Assembly (NCBI RefSeq): GCF_009730915.1
Contig: NC_052475.1
Coordinates: 20,704,285-20,768,284, forward strand
DNA from: Dioscorea cayenensis subsp. rotundata
Taxonomy: Eukaryota; Streptophyta; Magnoliopsida; Dioscoreales; Dioscoreaceae
Reading direction: 5' to 3'
Length of the DNA stretch: 64,000 nt
Made by a program: the position numbers and the translations under genes. This document shows, one piece after another, positions 23,087 to 38,343 of the stretch (positions are counted from its first letter, which is position 1; every line of letters begins with the position of its first letter). Below the pieces are notes generated by a model. The model searched no databases. It worked only from the letters and a program-made list of their open reading frames with translations, and was not told the DNA's origin.

Positions 23087-23346
23087 TCAAGTTGGTGAAA
23101 GGATCTTACTTTGATAGATTCTTCAAATTAACTGCCAACATGGATCCTTTTGAGCATGTAGAAGATGCACATTCTGAAGCTACATTTGCTGGTGATACAG
23201 AAGCTAATCCGAATGTGGAAGAATATTATATTTGCTTCACTTGTGTTGATGGAGAACTGTATCCTATACCTCATGGTTCCTCCTCACCTACTAGCTTATT
23301 GAAAGATGCTACTGAAGTTATAAAAGAAATGATCCATACTGCATGA
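23087..23346 (+). pseudogene. ubiquitin C-terminal hydrolase fragment, UCHL3 type
   Basis: An 84-codon open frame starts near GSYFDRFFKLTANMDPFEH and goes on through VEDAHSEATFAGDTEANP, YYICFTCVDGELY and IPHGSSSPTSLLKDA to a normal-looking C terminus. This is the second half of a UCHL3-class deubiquitinase, including the catalytic-His segment EDAHS. The family's catalytic Cys half is missing. Two short internal stretches have gone: the FLEND segment before EDAHS, and the LDGR segment after GELY. The piece is open but has no N-terminal half, so it is a fragment. Confidence 0.78.
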
Positions 23347-23435
23347 ACAATCCTTTTTGATCTACTTTTGTATATGGATACCAAAATGTTGCATTTGAAG
23401 TTATAAAAAATGGATATATGTTTATGCTTCCTCTC

Positions 23436-23489
<54 letters not shown>

Positions 23490-23624
23490 GTAAATAAAAA
23501 AAGGCATCATAGGCATGCATGCAAGCATGTACGTGCCCAACCAATGGAAACACTTGAAGGCCTTTATATGCATACACACTATTCTCGAGCAACGTGTTGT
23601 CTATCAGTAATAAGCTTGCTTCAC

Positions 23625-23664
<40 letters not shown>

Positions 23665-24249
23665 ATAGTTATCAACGTGCAACCGTTGTTATGAAGGACC
23701 TTGATTGGAAGGAAGCCAAAACCCAAAAGCAATCGACTATTTCCTATATGTGAAACCCTTCAAGATGACCTGTACCATGTATAATGTTATAAAATGAAAA
23801 AAATACTCATCCTGAAGAAACGGTAAAAATGAACACTTCAAATCAACGACAAGAATGTTTATCTTGAGTCAACAACAAATATCAAGGTGATTATGAGATA
23901 TACATCTCAAGATGGCAATAAGGTATGATACATATCAAGGCGGGCAATGAGGCATGCAACGTTATGATGAGGCATAGGCAGTGACAACACTATAATATAT
24001 ATAAGTTATATCTCCATATATAAATGATGTAATATATATATATATATATAATAAATAAAATAAATAATTCGTAATGTTCTTGTCTTTACTTGTACTCGAG
24101 CTCTTAATCAGAGGTTTCTAAGATTTTAATATGGGGTAATTAATAATAGAGGCTTGCATCTATTAGGAATGGAAGAATACACAAAAACAAAATAAACAAA
24201 ATAAATTACATTTGTGATTCGATATATATTGACTGGTGTCTCTTCACCG
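23347..24249. other. spacer with (TA)n tracts, right part of the Copia-1 insert
   Basis: (TA)n microsatellites at 23439-23486 and 23626-23662 generate spurious YIYIY frames on both strands. The rest is AT-rich with no gene. Around 23850-23970 short AAGATG/AGGCA motifs recur without a clear period. Confidence 0.5.
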
Positions 24250-24259
24250 ACACGACGCT

Positions 24260-25789
24260 AAGGCGCGTATTTGCTATCCCACAAAGCATTACAGATAGTG
24301 GAATTGTCATTACTGACAACTAGAGGGAGATTGTTTTCTTGAAGGACATGCTAAACAATAGTGGAGGAAGGTTGACTGAGTCCACAATGCCATAGGTCTT
24401 GAGAAACCTTAACACTTGTGAGAGCTTTCTTATTCAAGGCATTGCTGAATGGCACCAAAGGATATAATCCTCCTTTACATTTGCCTTGAAAGAGAAGTTT
24501 CTTCGTGATTCAATCCTTTATAAGAAAACAGGTAGGATGAAATTCAAAGAAAACATTATTGTTTGTTGAAAAATGATGAATAGATAGCAAGTTTCTAGTA
24601 ATGTTGGGAACATGTAGAATATTGGACATTTTTAGAAATCGAGAAGTAGTAGAAATATGAGAGTGACCAGTGTGAAGAATAGGCAAACCCGATCAGTTTG
24701 CCACCTGGACTTGATCCTTCCCATGGCATTTCTCCTGAATTGACAGCTTGTCAAGGTCACCGATGATGTGGTCGATTGCTCCAGAATCTGTGTACCAGTT
24801 TGAGTCAATGGCATATGAGGGGTGTTGCCACCATTGCAGCTGCATGAGTGTCTTCAGCTTAGTATGAATGATTAAATTTGTGAAAGCACTTCAATGCGAC
24901 ATGACCAATTTTGCCACAAACTTGTCAGGTTGGGCTACTTGTGTTCTGAGGTGAGTTGGAGTTATTCCCTGAGGCTGGTCTACCACAAACTTGTCAGGCT
25001 GGCCTTCATCTTCTTGTAGCATTGTGGCCTCCATGATTACCGCATATCACATCATTGGCAGATGACCCCAGTGTTTGAAAAGCATTGCTATTGTGCTCCT
25101 TGAGCAGTCCAAAGCTCAACATGTGTGCATAAAGATCAGCGAATGATATGGGATCGAATCTTGTAATGATCAATGTAACCAACGCATCATAATCTAAATC
25201 TAGACCAGCAAGCATGTATGAAACAATCTCTTATTCTCTTAGTTGTTGTCCTATAACCTACAAAGTGTTTGTAAGGTTCTTGACTTCATTAAAGTAATCA
25301 GTAATAGAAAGATCATTCTTCTTGATGGTGGACAATTGCAATCTAATATGTATTGCTCTTGCTTTGGAACTAGATGCAAACATGTGTTCCAAAGCAATCC
25401 AAACATCGGTAGAAGTTGTAAGGAACAACACTTGAGAAAGCACCTCTTCTGATAAGGAGGACGGAGGGTGTTCATAACCAATTGATCTTGTTACAACCAT
25501 TGGTGATACGCCGGGTTTGGTACTTGTGTTGCGCCAGAGGTTGTGGTTTCAGTGATCATTGCTGCAGGACAAACAATCGAGCCATCAACATATCCAAGAA
25601 GGCATTGACTTCGCAGATATTGCATGAACTGGGCCTTCCACAGCAAATAGTTGTTGTGCGTCAATTTGACGTTGTTGAGGTGACTGAAGTTGGGAATAGG
25701 GAGTAGGCCGGGCAGAGAAATAGAAGAGGTGTTGGTCATGGAGGTGGAGATAGACATGGTTGATGTGGTGCAACCAAGCTCTGGCACCG
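24260..25789 (-). pseudogene. Copia-1 gag, protease and pre-integrase, broken
   Basis: Read leftwards from the LTR. Gag runs from about 25765 to 25006, with the copia-type N-terminal segment (VKLTHNNYLLWKAQF, YVDGSI) and ITDYFNEVKNLTNTL. A protease/pre-integrase region lies at 24820-24260; one frame gives a TGATDHVI-like region, and another gives LWHCGLSQPSSTIV and NDNSTICNA. The primer-binding site (minus strand of 25776-25789, GGTGCCAGAGC) follows the LTR. The sequence stops resembling copia near 24250, just before where integrase should begin; that domain begins at 14640 in the left half. Multiple frameshifts inactivate it. Confidence 0.78.
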
Positions 25790-25995
25790 TGACAGAATAA
25801 GTAGAAGAAGAAGAATATGGAGCAATCTTGTACACACCTTAAGTTGCAGGTGATGTGCTATTTATATTGCCAAACAAGGCTGAAATGGTTAACCTGAAAT
25901 TACAGATCATGTGACAACGTGCAAGCCATCCACTATATGCTAGATCCTAAAGACCAGGACTTACAACCATATTACAAAGACTTGGTTATTTCACA
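25790..25995 (-). repeat. Copia-1 5' LTR
   Basis: On the minus strand TGTGAAATAACC...CTGTCA, 206 bp, aligned over its full length with 11883-12089. It is followed by the primer-binding site on the inside and AACAG outside. Confidence 0.8.
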
Positions 25996-28070
25996 AACAG
26001 GTGAAGAACAAGCTTTCAGCAAAACAATAACTCAAACACGACACATGGATTCCATATACCACCCAAAAACTGGGAAAAAAAACACAATCTTTTACACCAT
26101 AACAAATCATTATTTGGGCATCAAAGTTCCCATCCAAATTTTTCATTAATTCACTGATTCATCTCAATATCACAACCCATATATCATGCAAAATAACTCT
26201 TTATTCAACTCACTTTACTCATTCAAGAAAATAATCAAACAAAACAAAAATATTTTAAAAAAACATTGAGCAAAACTACCGCCTAATAATCAAGAAAACA
26301 AGGAATCAGGTGACTCACGGTGGACAGCGAATAGCAACTAAGCTTGCAAAGGAAGCAACCATGCATTGTTCACATCTGTTAGCTTATCTCTAACTCTAGA
26401 GTGATCATCGAAGGGCAATGTACCGCCGGAGTGCTAATCGAAGGGCTCAATTCCGTTAATGATGACAGAGAAGATGTTGCTAGGGTTCACAGTGGAGATG
26501 GGAAAAAGAGAGGCAATGTAACCAAATGAATTTTTCTTTAAAGTTTAAACCTAAAAGATACATGTTAACGGATCCGGATCTGTTTGATTAACATATCTAG
26601 ATCCATGTGAACACAAACGGATCTTGGCTCCGTTTGTGTTATACAAACGAATATTTACTTCGTCAAACGGATCCTTATGCTATACAAATGGATCCAAGAT
26701 CCATTTGGGAAATTGCAATTTAATAATAATATTATTATATATAGTTTATAATATATATTTATATATACATTTTAATTTTTTAAATTCATTCCATCAAAAA
26801 TAAATAATATATTTAATAATTTTATATATGCAAGTCATTTGAAAATTTACCAAATAATTTTAATATAAAAAGATAAATTTACAAAAGCATAATTATAGCA
26901 TACATGACTAGATTTAATTTTAAATCTAATTTAAAGTTCTTTAATGAATTTTCTAAATACATTTTCTTTTAATTTTAAAACATAAATTAGAATTGAGTTT
27001 AGAAATAGAAAAAAATGGGTTTAAAATAAATTGGTAGTCTTTACATATTTTGTTTTCAAAATTCATTCTATCAAAAAAAGAATTAATATATTGTATAAAT
27101 TTTAAATATTTTAAATTTATTATTAATAATTATAAATTAATATCTCATGAGTATATTTAAGAAAATTTGTAATTACTAAAATTTATTCCAAAAATAATTT
27201 ACAAAACAGATCCAGATAGAATCGGATATGTTTGTAATTTACAAACGATCCGTTTGTAACATTGCAAACGATTCGTTGTTATATATACCAACGGATTTTG
27301 GTATCGGTTTGTAATTTTTATTTATATATATATTTTATTTTAAAAAAATTATTTTTATCTTTAAACAATCAATACATTTAGAAAATTTAAATATTGTAAA
27401 TTTTTTAAGTTATCTATTTTAAAGAAAATTATTGGTCTTGAGCTATTAAAAAAATCCCAAATAATTTTTATCCTAAAAAATAAAAAGAGTTAATAATCGA
27501 TAACAATTATATCAAAAAAGGAGTTAATATATACTTTATAAAAAAACTATTTAAAAATTATTTTTTCATGAATACAATTAAGAAAATTTATAACTACTTA
27601 AATTGATTCACCAAACAAAAATGTTTTAAAAAAATATAATCAAAATTTTAAAAATATTGATCTAATATTTATTAAATCCTAATCTTATCAATAAGTATCT
27701 TTATAATATATTTTTTTAAGAAATATGATAAATATATATAAAGGTTATTTATCATTTGTCTAAATTATCTTAAACAAAATTTTTGTAATAAAATATAAAT
27801 TTAGCAACGGAATCTTCTTTCGTGGCTAATATTAGAAAATCCGTTGGAATATTTTATCTTAAAATAGAAACGGAATCACTTGTCCATTCGTCCATATAAA
27901 TGAATATTTTATCTTAAACCTAAACCTGCTCAAAATGAAAAACATTGTAAAACAACAATTTCTTAAAAAAAAAGTCATAGCCCACAAAAATGATTGATCG
28001 TGGAGCATAAATAATTTGAATGTGAGATCACAAACATGAATAATTGCAAAATACGAGTTTACTTAGGGAC
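25996..28070. other. intergenic; repeat-rich zone 26556-27910
   Basis: No gene. Between 26556 and 27910 variants of AACGGATCC, CAAACGGAT, ACAAACGA and GCAACGGAAT occur repeatedly in both orientations in otherwise A/T-dominated DNA. This resembles the subterminal repeats of CACTA or related DNA transposons, but no CACTA terminus or duplication was found. Confidence 0.45.
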
Positions 28071-28074
28071 TTAA

Positions 28075-28299
28075 ATGCAATTTCTTAGTTTAGTGTTTAT
28101 TTCAATTCATCTTTTTCACAGGGTTTTATATGTAAAACTTGTGACATGTTTCTTAGAACCTTCTACCGCCCTATGCTCATCTACTCTGCCCTCGCGTTGG
28201 AGTTCCTTCGAATCAGTGTTCCTCATTCCCGCCCCCAACTCCATCGAAACCCTCGATTTCTCGCCGGAGATCGACGAGAAGAGAAGGAGAAGCTCAACA
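28075..28299 (+). promoter_or_regulatory. presumed 5' UTR/promoter-proximal region of the RH20-like gene
   Basis: The ~150 bp before the start codon turn GC-richer (CTCGCGTTGG, CCGCCCC, GCCGGAGATCG), as plant 5' UTRs often do next to AT-rich intergenic DNA. No TATA box could be assigned with confidence. Confidence 0.4.
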
Positions 28300-32850
<4,551 letters not shown>

Positions 32851-35521
32851 TAATTCTGTCCATTGAGAGAAATGCTCTGATTCGTCAATGGAATGTGATC
32901 AATTGTTTTCGGCCATTAAAGCCATACGTATTTTGGCAGTTGAAGGTTATACATATAGTAACCTTGTTGTTACCAAACTCTTGCTTGGTGTATGGTAAGC
33001 TGGCAACTGATAAATTTGTTGATGTTGCAGAAGCCTGTTGAGCCAATCAGTGACCTTGCATGTTAGGATGTAAAGTTAATATAAGAACATAATTGAAGAA
33101 AATGAGAGAAGCATCCTCATCTTAATTTCTTGTATTTTTATTTTATTTTTTGTTGTTGGTTGTGAAACAGCTAACTTTTGACAAGAAATGTTAATGGACT
33201 TTTTTTAAAGTTTTTGTGGTTTCCACTCCATTTTTCATCTCTCTATTTTATAGTTTTGGACTTTCAATTTCACCTATTACCATTGGTTTTTTTTTTACCA
33301 AAAAGGGTAAAGTTATTCTCTAAAATACCCATATCTCAAATGAGAAGAGTGTTGGGATATTTGATAAGATTTAAAAGATTGCTTCTGCTGTAATTTCTTT
33401 ATTTATTTGTTCATGGATTTATGCTATTCATTTTCTGGAAATTTTTAACCAGTGCTTTATTCTTGAGCTTGCTTTCAGATTAGTGGTCCAATTCTGAAGG
33501 TATCAGGGCGCAAACTTCAAAAATGCAGAGTGTTTGTGGTCCTTAGTGAATTCAACAAAATTAGTCCTTTATGGTTAAAAAAATAATAATTTATTTTCAT
33601 GTATTTAATTATCATTTGTGTGTAATATTCCCAAACAATTGTGTTGAGCTTCACCAATTTAGATGGGAATAATAGAATGGGCTTTTATTAAAGATTTTGT
33701 TTCAGAAAGAAAGGAATCAAATGAAGATGATAACTAGAAAAATACAAGATGTTATTTCATTTTTCTCCCAATTTCTGAGTTGAGGGTTTCATTTTATGGT
33801 TTGTATATATTCATTAATAAATAATAAATAATTAATGGGAAAAATATAATTTTCTTTTTCATCTTTTTTTTTTAAAAAAATTATTGATTCAGCAAATTCA
33901 GATTTCTATCATGTGGTTGTTCATCTGATGATTTATATGAGATCCATATGCTAAAAGTTGTGTGATTTGGAAGCAGTATAATTTGAGATGGAGTTTTTAT
34001 TGATTAAGAATAACATGGGATTAATCTTCCAATGCCACATGGCTCTTTTTCTTGTTAATTTGGATTTTGGATAAAGGAACAAATGAAATAAATAGTATTT
34101 GTAAGAATGAAGCTCATGAATATTGCAATTTGAATAAATAAATAAATAATAAAAGTTTTCAGTGCCAGTGTTGCATTCAGTAGTTTAAATAATTATTTTC
34201 AGAATAATAAAATAGTTTAATTTATTTAAAACAATTGGATATAAGTAAGATATTCAGCTTTATAACATTATTATTATTATTGTCGGTTTTGTTTATAATT
34301 TATTTCTTAATTATACCCTGCTTAAAAATTCTAAAACTCCTAAAATTCTCATGGATGATATTAAAAAAAAAAGAAAAAAAGAATCTCATCATTTTCACTG
34401 TGCTTTTTTAAAAATCTTTTTATATAGATCCCAATATTTCAAGTATTCGTATGGAATTGCCCGTTGAAAGTATTAATAATTATTTTTTAACATTAACATT
34501 ATTTTTATTACAAACAAAAATTAAGTTTTTGAAAATTAAAAAAAAAATGACCCCCCATAAAAAAAAGAGATTATATAAGTGAAAACATTTTGAACTACCA
34601 TCATCACAATGGCTGAGCAGTAAGACATTTGACTTCCATACAAGACGTTGAAGGTTCAACTCTTTTCCAATATATGGTTAAGATGTAAATAAAATATATA
34701 TAATAACTTGTCTATATTTTTTTTTAAAAAAAATCTAAATTAATATTTTTAAAAAAACTATTTAAACAAAGAGAAATTTTCAAACACAATCTCAAACTAA
34801 TGAGTTTCAATACTGTCATCCAGAGATTCAACAAGGACCACTTGAGTAGAGAGATTCACAAATTGGGAGCCCAAGATGTGATCATATGTGGTTGCCCATT
34901 GGATAAAACTAACACTTTGTTTGTGTAGCTTATCCAAAAATAAAAATAAAAATAAAAATAAATAAATAAAACTTGATGGAATTTATGAGCCAAAACTTGG
35001 TTGCCTCGTGTCAATCCTAGTGCCAACCCATTTCACATCTATTTGAGAGACTAATACCTTATAATATACACTCTTTGTCACAAGGGGCTAAAAAATAATC
35101 TCTCTCTCTTGAGAGGAGTTTGGTTGGTACAAGACTTCCATTTCCCAATTATAGGACGCCTGAGAGTCCTTGCATGCATGACTTTTTTTTTATATCATTT
35201 TAATCTGATTTAAGTTAAAGTTTATGTATCTTTTATACCTTATTCTTTTAAAAATAATCTACCAATTAGATGTCAAAAAAACAAAAAAACATTATCTCAA
35301 TTTTGATTTCATAACTCTAATCTTCCCTTCATATTGTATAATGCTTAGAATATTTAGGTTATAATTGGGAACAGTAATGAAAAGCATACCAAAAAGCAAA
35401 AAGGAGAAATTAATGAACAATTCACAGCATGATAAAACAAGACTTCAATTTCTCATCTTATTCTTCTCACACATTTCTCAAACACAACATCTCATGAATC
35501 ACACCCAAAAATACCTCAAAA
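32851..35521. other. 3' UTR of RH20-like gene, then AT-rich intergenic DNA
   Basis: The first few hundred bases are probably 3' UTR of the helicase gene. The rest is AT-rich with poly-A/T runs and no gene. A tRNA-like segment at 34610-34670 is listed separately. Confidence 0.5.
34610..34670 (+). repeat. possible SINE head (tRNA-like A and B boxes)
   Basis: TGGCTGAGCAGTAAG resembles a pol III A box and GGTTCAACTC, about 40 bases later, a B box. There is no cloverleaf, clear tail or target duplication, so it may be an eroded SINE or chance. Confidence 0.35.
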
Positions 35522-36233
35522 TCAACCACAAATAAGGCCATAAGAGAGAGCCATTAACAGTATAGCTGCATCCCTTTCATCTGGAGGGAGAACTGAATAC
35601 AAAGATAAGCTCTTACTCAACTCAAACCAATGCTTCTTCTTATCATTCTCTTGAGAGCTTAAAATTTTGCACCTTTTCTTGAATGGCATACTTTGATCAA
35701 CATTTGATCCCTTTTGTTTCTTCACCTTCTTCAAAGTGTCGGTCGGGATAATTCCGGTGTCTCCAGCCACCGCCGCCGCTGCCATTGCTCTTCTCGCCTT
35801 TCGCTGCCGTATTCCACATGCATTGCATAAGGACTGCACCATGAAATATATATATATATATATATACAAAGCTTCATCAAAAGATAGAGTCCTTATAAAT
35901 GAGTTCTTAGGATATATATATATATATATATATAGAGGGAGAAGAATTAAGAGACCTTAGGACCTTGAGGACCGCTTCTCCACAAAGGAGTCTTTGTAGT
36001 GTTACAATCTGAGCAAACTCTGATGAAAGTGTTACAACCAGAGGGAGAATTGCGGATACTCTCTTGATTAGTCATTTTCCTCATTAATCTCATCGTTGAA
36101 GACATCCACTTTGTTGATTTATTTGTATCCTCTTCATGATCTCTTGAACACTGATCATCACATGTATTGTTTTGATGTGTTTGTAGGTCATCTTTCTTCT
36201 GCAAAGATTTCATGTTATATTTCCTAATTTCTA

Positions 36234-36269
<36 letters not shown>

Positions 36270-36478
36270 GTGGAGATATATATCTTTATAACCCTTACCT
36301 TTTGTTGGTGATGATCATGCTGATGATCAGGGTTGGTATGATCACTACCACTTGCTGCTTGATCTTGTAAGGTTTTGAAGAAGATGGTGCATGGGAATGA
36401 AGTGGTCCTTGGGTTGAAGAGATGATGATCACTTTGGTTATCTTGATTTAGCTTTGTAGGAGAGATAGGAGTAGTCAT
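35522..36478 (-). CDS. B-class GATA transcription factor, GNC/CGA1 (GATA21/22) type
   Basis: Three exons on the minus strand: 36478-36299, 36198-35956, 35833-35522, giving 244 residues in frame with GT-AG introns. The single zinc finger CSDC-x18-CNAC with TPLWRSGPQGPKSLCNACG is the plant GATA finger that binds GATA-core promoters in the nucleus. A basic patch (QRKARRAM) follows. The C terminus DERDAAILLMALSYG is the LLM domain of B-class GATAs, and KWMSSTMRLMRKM before the finger matches the GNC/CGA1 subgroup. That group promotes chloroplast development and greening downstream of light, cytokinin and gibberellin; this is family knowledge. The histidine/asparagine-rich N terminus is short. Both introns are about 100-120 bp and largely microsatellite. 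Confidence 0.93.
35834..35955 (-). repeat. GATA intron 2 with two (TA)n microsatellites
   Basis: Two (TA)n tracts (about 35848-35868 and 35911-35932) flank a 40-bp unique stretch and can pair with each other. The intron separates the two cysteine pairs of the zinc finger. Confidence 0.8.
36199..36298 (-). repeat. GATA intron 1 with (CA)n microsatellite
   Basis: A perfect (CA)n run at 36234-36266 (TG on the gene strand) makes up a third of this 100-bp intron and lies about 35 bases from the acceptor. Length variation could affect splicing. Confidence 0.8.
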
Positions 36479-38338
36479 GAGAAATAGTTGGAGGGCAAAG
36501 AACAATGGAGATGGAGAACACAAGGAAAAATAGATGAGAGAGAGAAAGAGACAGAGAGACAGTGTGTTGTGAATGGAATCAATGACCAATTGGAGAGGGA
36601 GAGAACATGTGTTGTTTGGAGAGCCATGTACCAATTGGTCTCTTTTATGAAGCAAAAGGTGAACAACAAAAGAGGATGTTTAGATTTGAGAGTTCCTTGT
36701 TACTAGAAAGGGCTATCTAACATCATCATCATCACCACCATAATAATATAATAATAATAATAATAGAAATGTAGAACAAGGATTTGGTTAGAAGCAATTG
36801 TTAGATATCCTCTATTTACGGGATAAATGCATGAAAAGTGATCAGAGAAAGTTTTATGTGAAACTAAAATTAAAAAAATTATGGTTAATATTGAGTTAGC
36901 CCATGGTTAAGGCATTCATTTACAGTTTAATAATTCCATGGACACCGTTTCTTGGTAATTACGATGGAACTAAGATGCGACTCATCCTCACCGGTTAAAT
37001 TGTTTCAATTTAGTGATTTTTAAAACAAAAGATAGTCATCTTTAAGTGTAATTATCACCCAATCCATGTATTATATAATAAATAAATAAAATTAAAATTT
37101 ATAAATCCATGGTTAAGAATGAGGCATGCCTTGGTTGTGTAGTAGGAAGTAGGAACCATAAAATCGAGCCCACTAGATTAATTTTCTCTTTTTCTATATG
37201 AGGGGTCAGAGATCCCTCCAATGCATAATGAATAGGGTTTTTTGTGCATGGACAATGTCGGTCCTCCATGTATATGTTGAGAGCGCGTAATATATTCATG
37301 ACAGACTCATGCTTCTTACAATGCCTTGTCCACTTTGTAAAAAAAAATGATAATAATAATAAAATAAAAAACATGTTTGATAAAAAAAAAAATTGGCGCT
37401 ATCACTCTAGGAACATAGAGAGGAAAAAACAATATATTTACATAAACAAATGATATTATAACACAACCTACATTGTAACTGATCTTGGAGTAACCAAACA
37501 CTGACTAGACCTTTGACTTTGAGGCTCTTTTGGTCTGCACTGTAGTTCTTCTCTCCCCAATGTATTAATGTCCTAGCTAGATGTTTTTAAGTATTTTCCA
37601 CTCTTTAGTGGAACCGTTTTCCTACTTTATTTTTTTATTTTTATTTTATTTTATTTTATTTTTTTTTGTAATTTTCACTATCTTCTTGCGTCTATCTGTT
37701 TCTATATCTTTATTTTAACCGAAAGTAGTTTGTTCATTTTTTTAAAAATATATATATCATTAATATACAAAATATATTCCACTTAAATATCAAAATAAAG
37801 ATAAGCACACCAAAATATGTATATAAATAAGTGAAATATTTATCATGTGTAATAAAGTGCACTACACTCATCCCTGAATTAAAAGTAATTAAAGAAAAGG
37901 ATTGTAATATTCGTAAGTTGCAAGTAAGCTAATGCTCCCTCAATTCCTTTTTATTAGTCAATTTTACTCAATTTATGCCGATTAAGAAAAAAATTGGTTG
38001 AAGTTAGTAGGTAACAAAAAATTTATAAAAATTATATTAACTTTTCAATATTACCTTTATTTAAAATATATTTTAAAAATTTATAGTTAAATATAATTTA
38101 TTGAAAGTTGTAAATATACATGTAAATTTAGAAAAACAATATTTAATATTACATAAAATTTTTAAATGAACAAGTAAAAAAACAAAGAAAAGCTCCAAAA
38201 TTTGATTAAAAAAAAACGGAGAAAGTAACTAATAAGCCTTGCAAATGTTCTTGTGAGAGCATATTATTTAAAACTTTTGTCCCTTTAAAGCTGCAAATGC
38301 AATGTATATGTCCCTGATGAACTGGTCATGCATGGGAT
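36479..38338. other. upstream region of the GATA gene and intergenic DNA
   Basis: 36479-36660 is probably the GATA gene's 5' UTR and promoter, with GA-rich runs (AGAGAGAGAAAGAGA) near 36540. Beyond it the sequence is AT-rich with ATC/ATA microsatellites at 36720-36765 and no gene. Confidence 0.45.
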
Positions 38339-38343
38339 GGCCA

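Larger units (their letters stand above)
21125..23346 (+). other. chimeric block of four retroposed host-gene fragments
   Basis: Within 2.2 kb, directly after Copia-2, pieces of four unrelated host genes lie head to tail on one strand: proteasome alpha-7 (21446-about 22075), DnaJ/GFA2 (about 22297-22535), CYP704 (about 22537-22955) and UCHL3 (about 23087-23346). Each can be followed without an obvious intron, although their parent genes are expected to be multi-exon, so RNA-level capture is likely. Sequences capturing several transcripts are known for chimeric retroelements (maize Bs1) and, with introns, for Helitrons and Pack-MULEs. I found no terminal repeats tying the block to a particular carrier. 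Before Copia-2 inserted, this block was continuous with 16010-16632. Confidence 0.7.
11883..25995 (-). mobile_element. Copia-1: old Ty1/copia element split by a 9.6-kb nested insertion
   Basis: Two minus-strand halves carry complementary parts of one copia element. The right half (about 24250-25995) has a 206-bp LTR, PBS, gag, protease and the start of pre-integrase. The left half (11883-about 14640) has integrase, RT, RNase H, a purine tract and a 207-bp LTR. The two LTRs align end to end with roughly 20 differences, mostly transitions. The outer flanks are AACCG (11878-11882) and AACAG (25996-26000), a plausible mutated 5-bp target duplication. Together the halves make about 4.5 kb, a normal copia length. 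The DNA between them (about 14641-24249) is foreign. Two independent truncated copies of one family are a weaker alternative. Confidence 0.7.

Noticed and set aside
23271-23753. YIYIYI-rich frames on both strands
   Set aside because: Translations of (TA)n microsatellites.
27800-27970. Opposite terminus of the CACTA element that starts at 6051
   Set aside because: Motifs resemble subterminal repeats, but no TTGTAGTG end or matching GCT duplication is present.
36880-36960. Second tRNA-like SINE head (TAGCCCATGGTTAAGG)
   Set aside because: A-box-like sequence only; no B box, tail or duplication.
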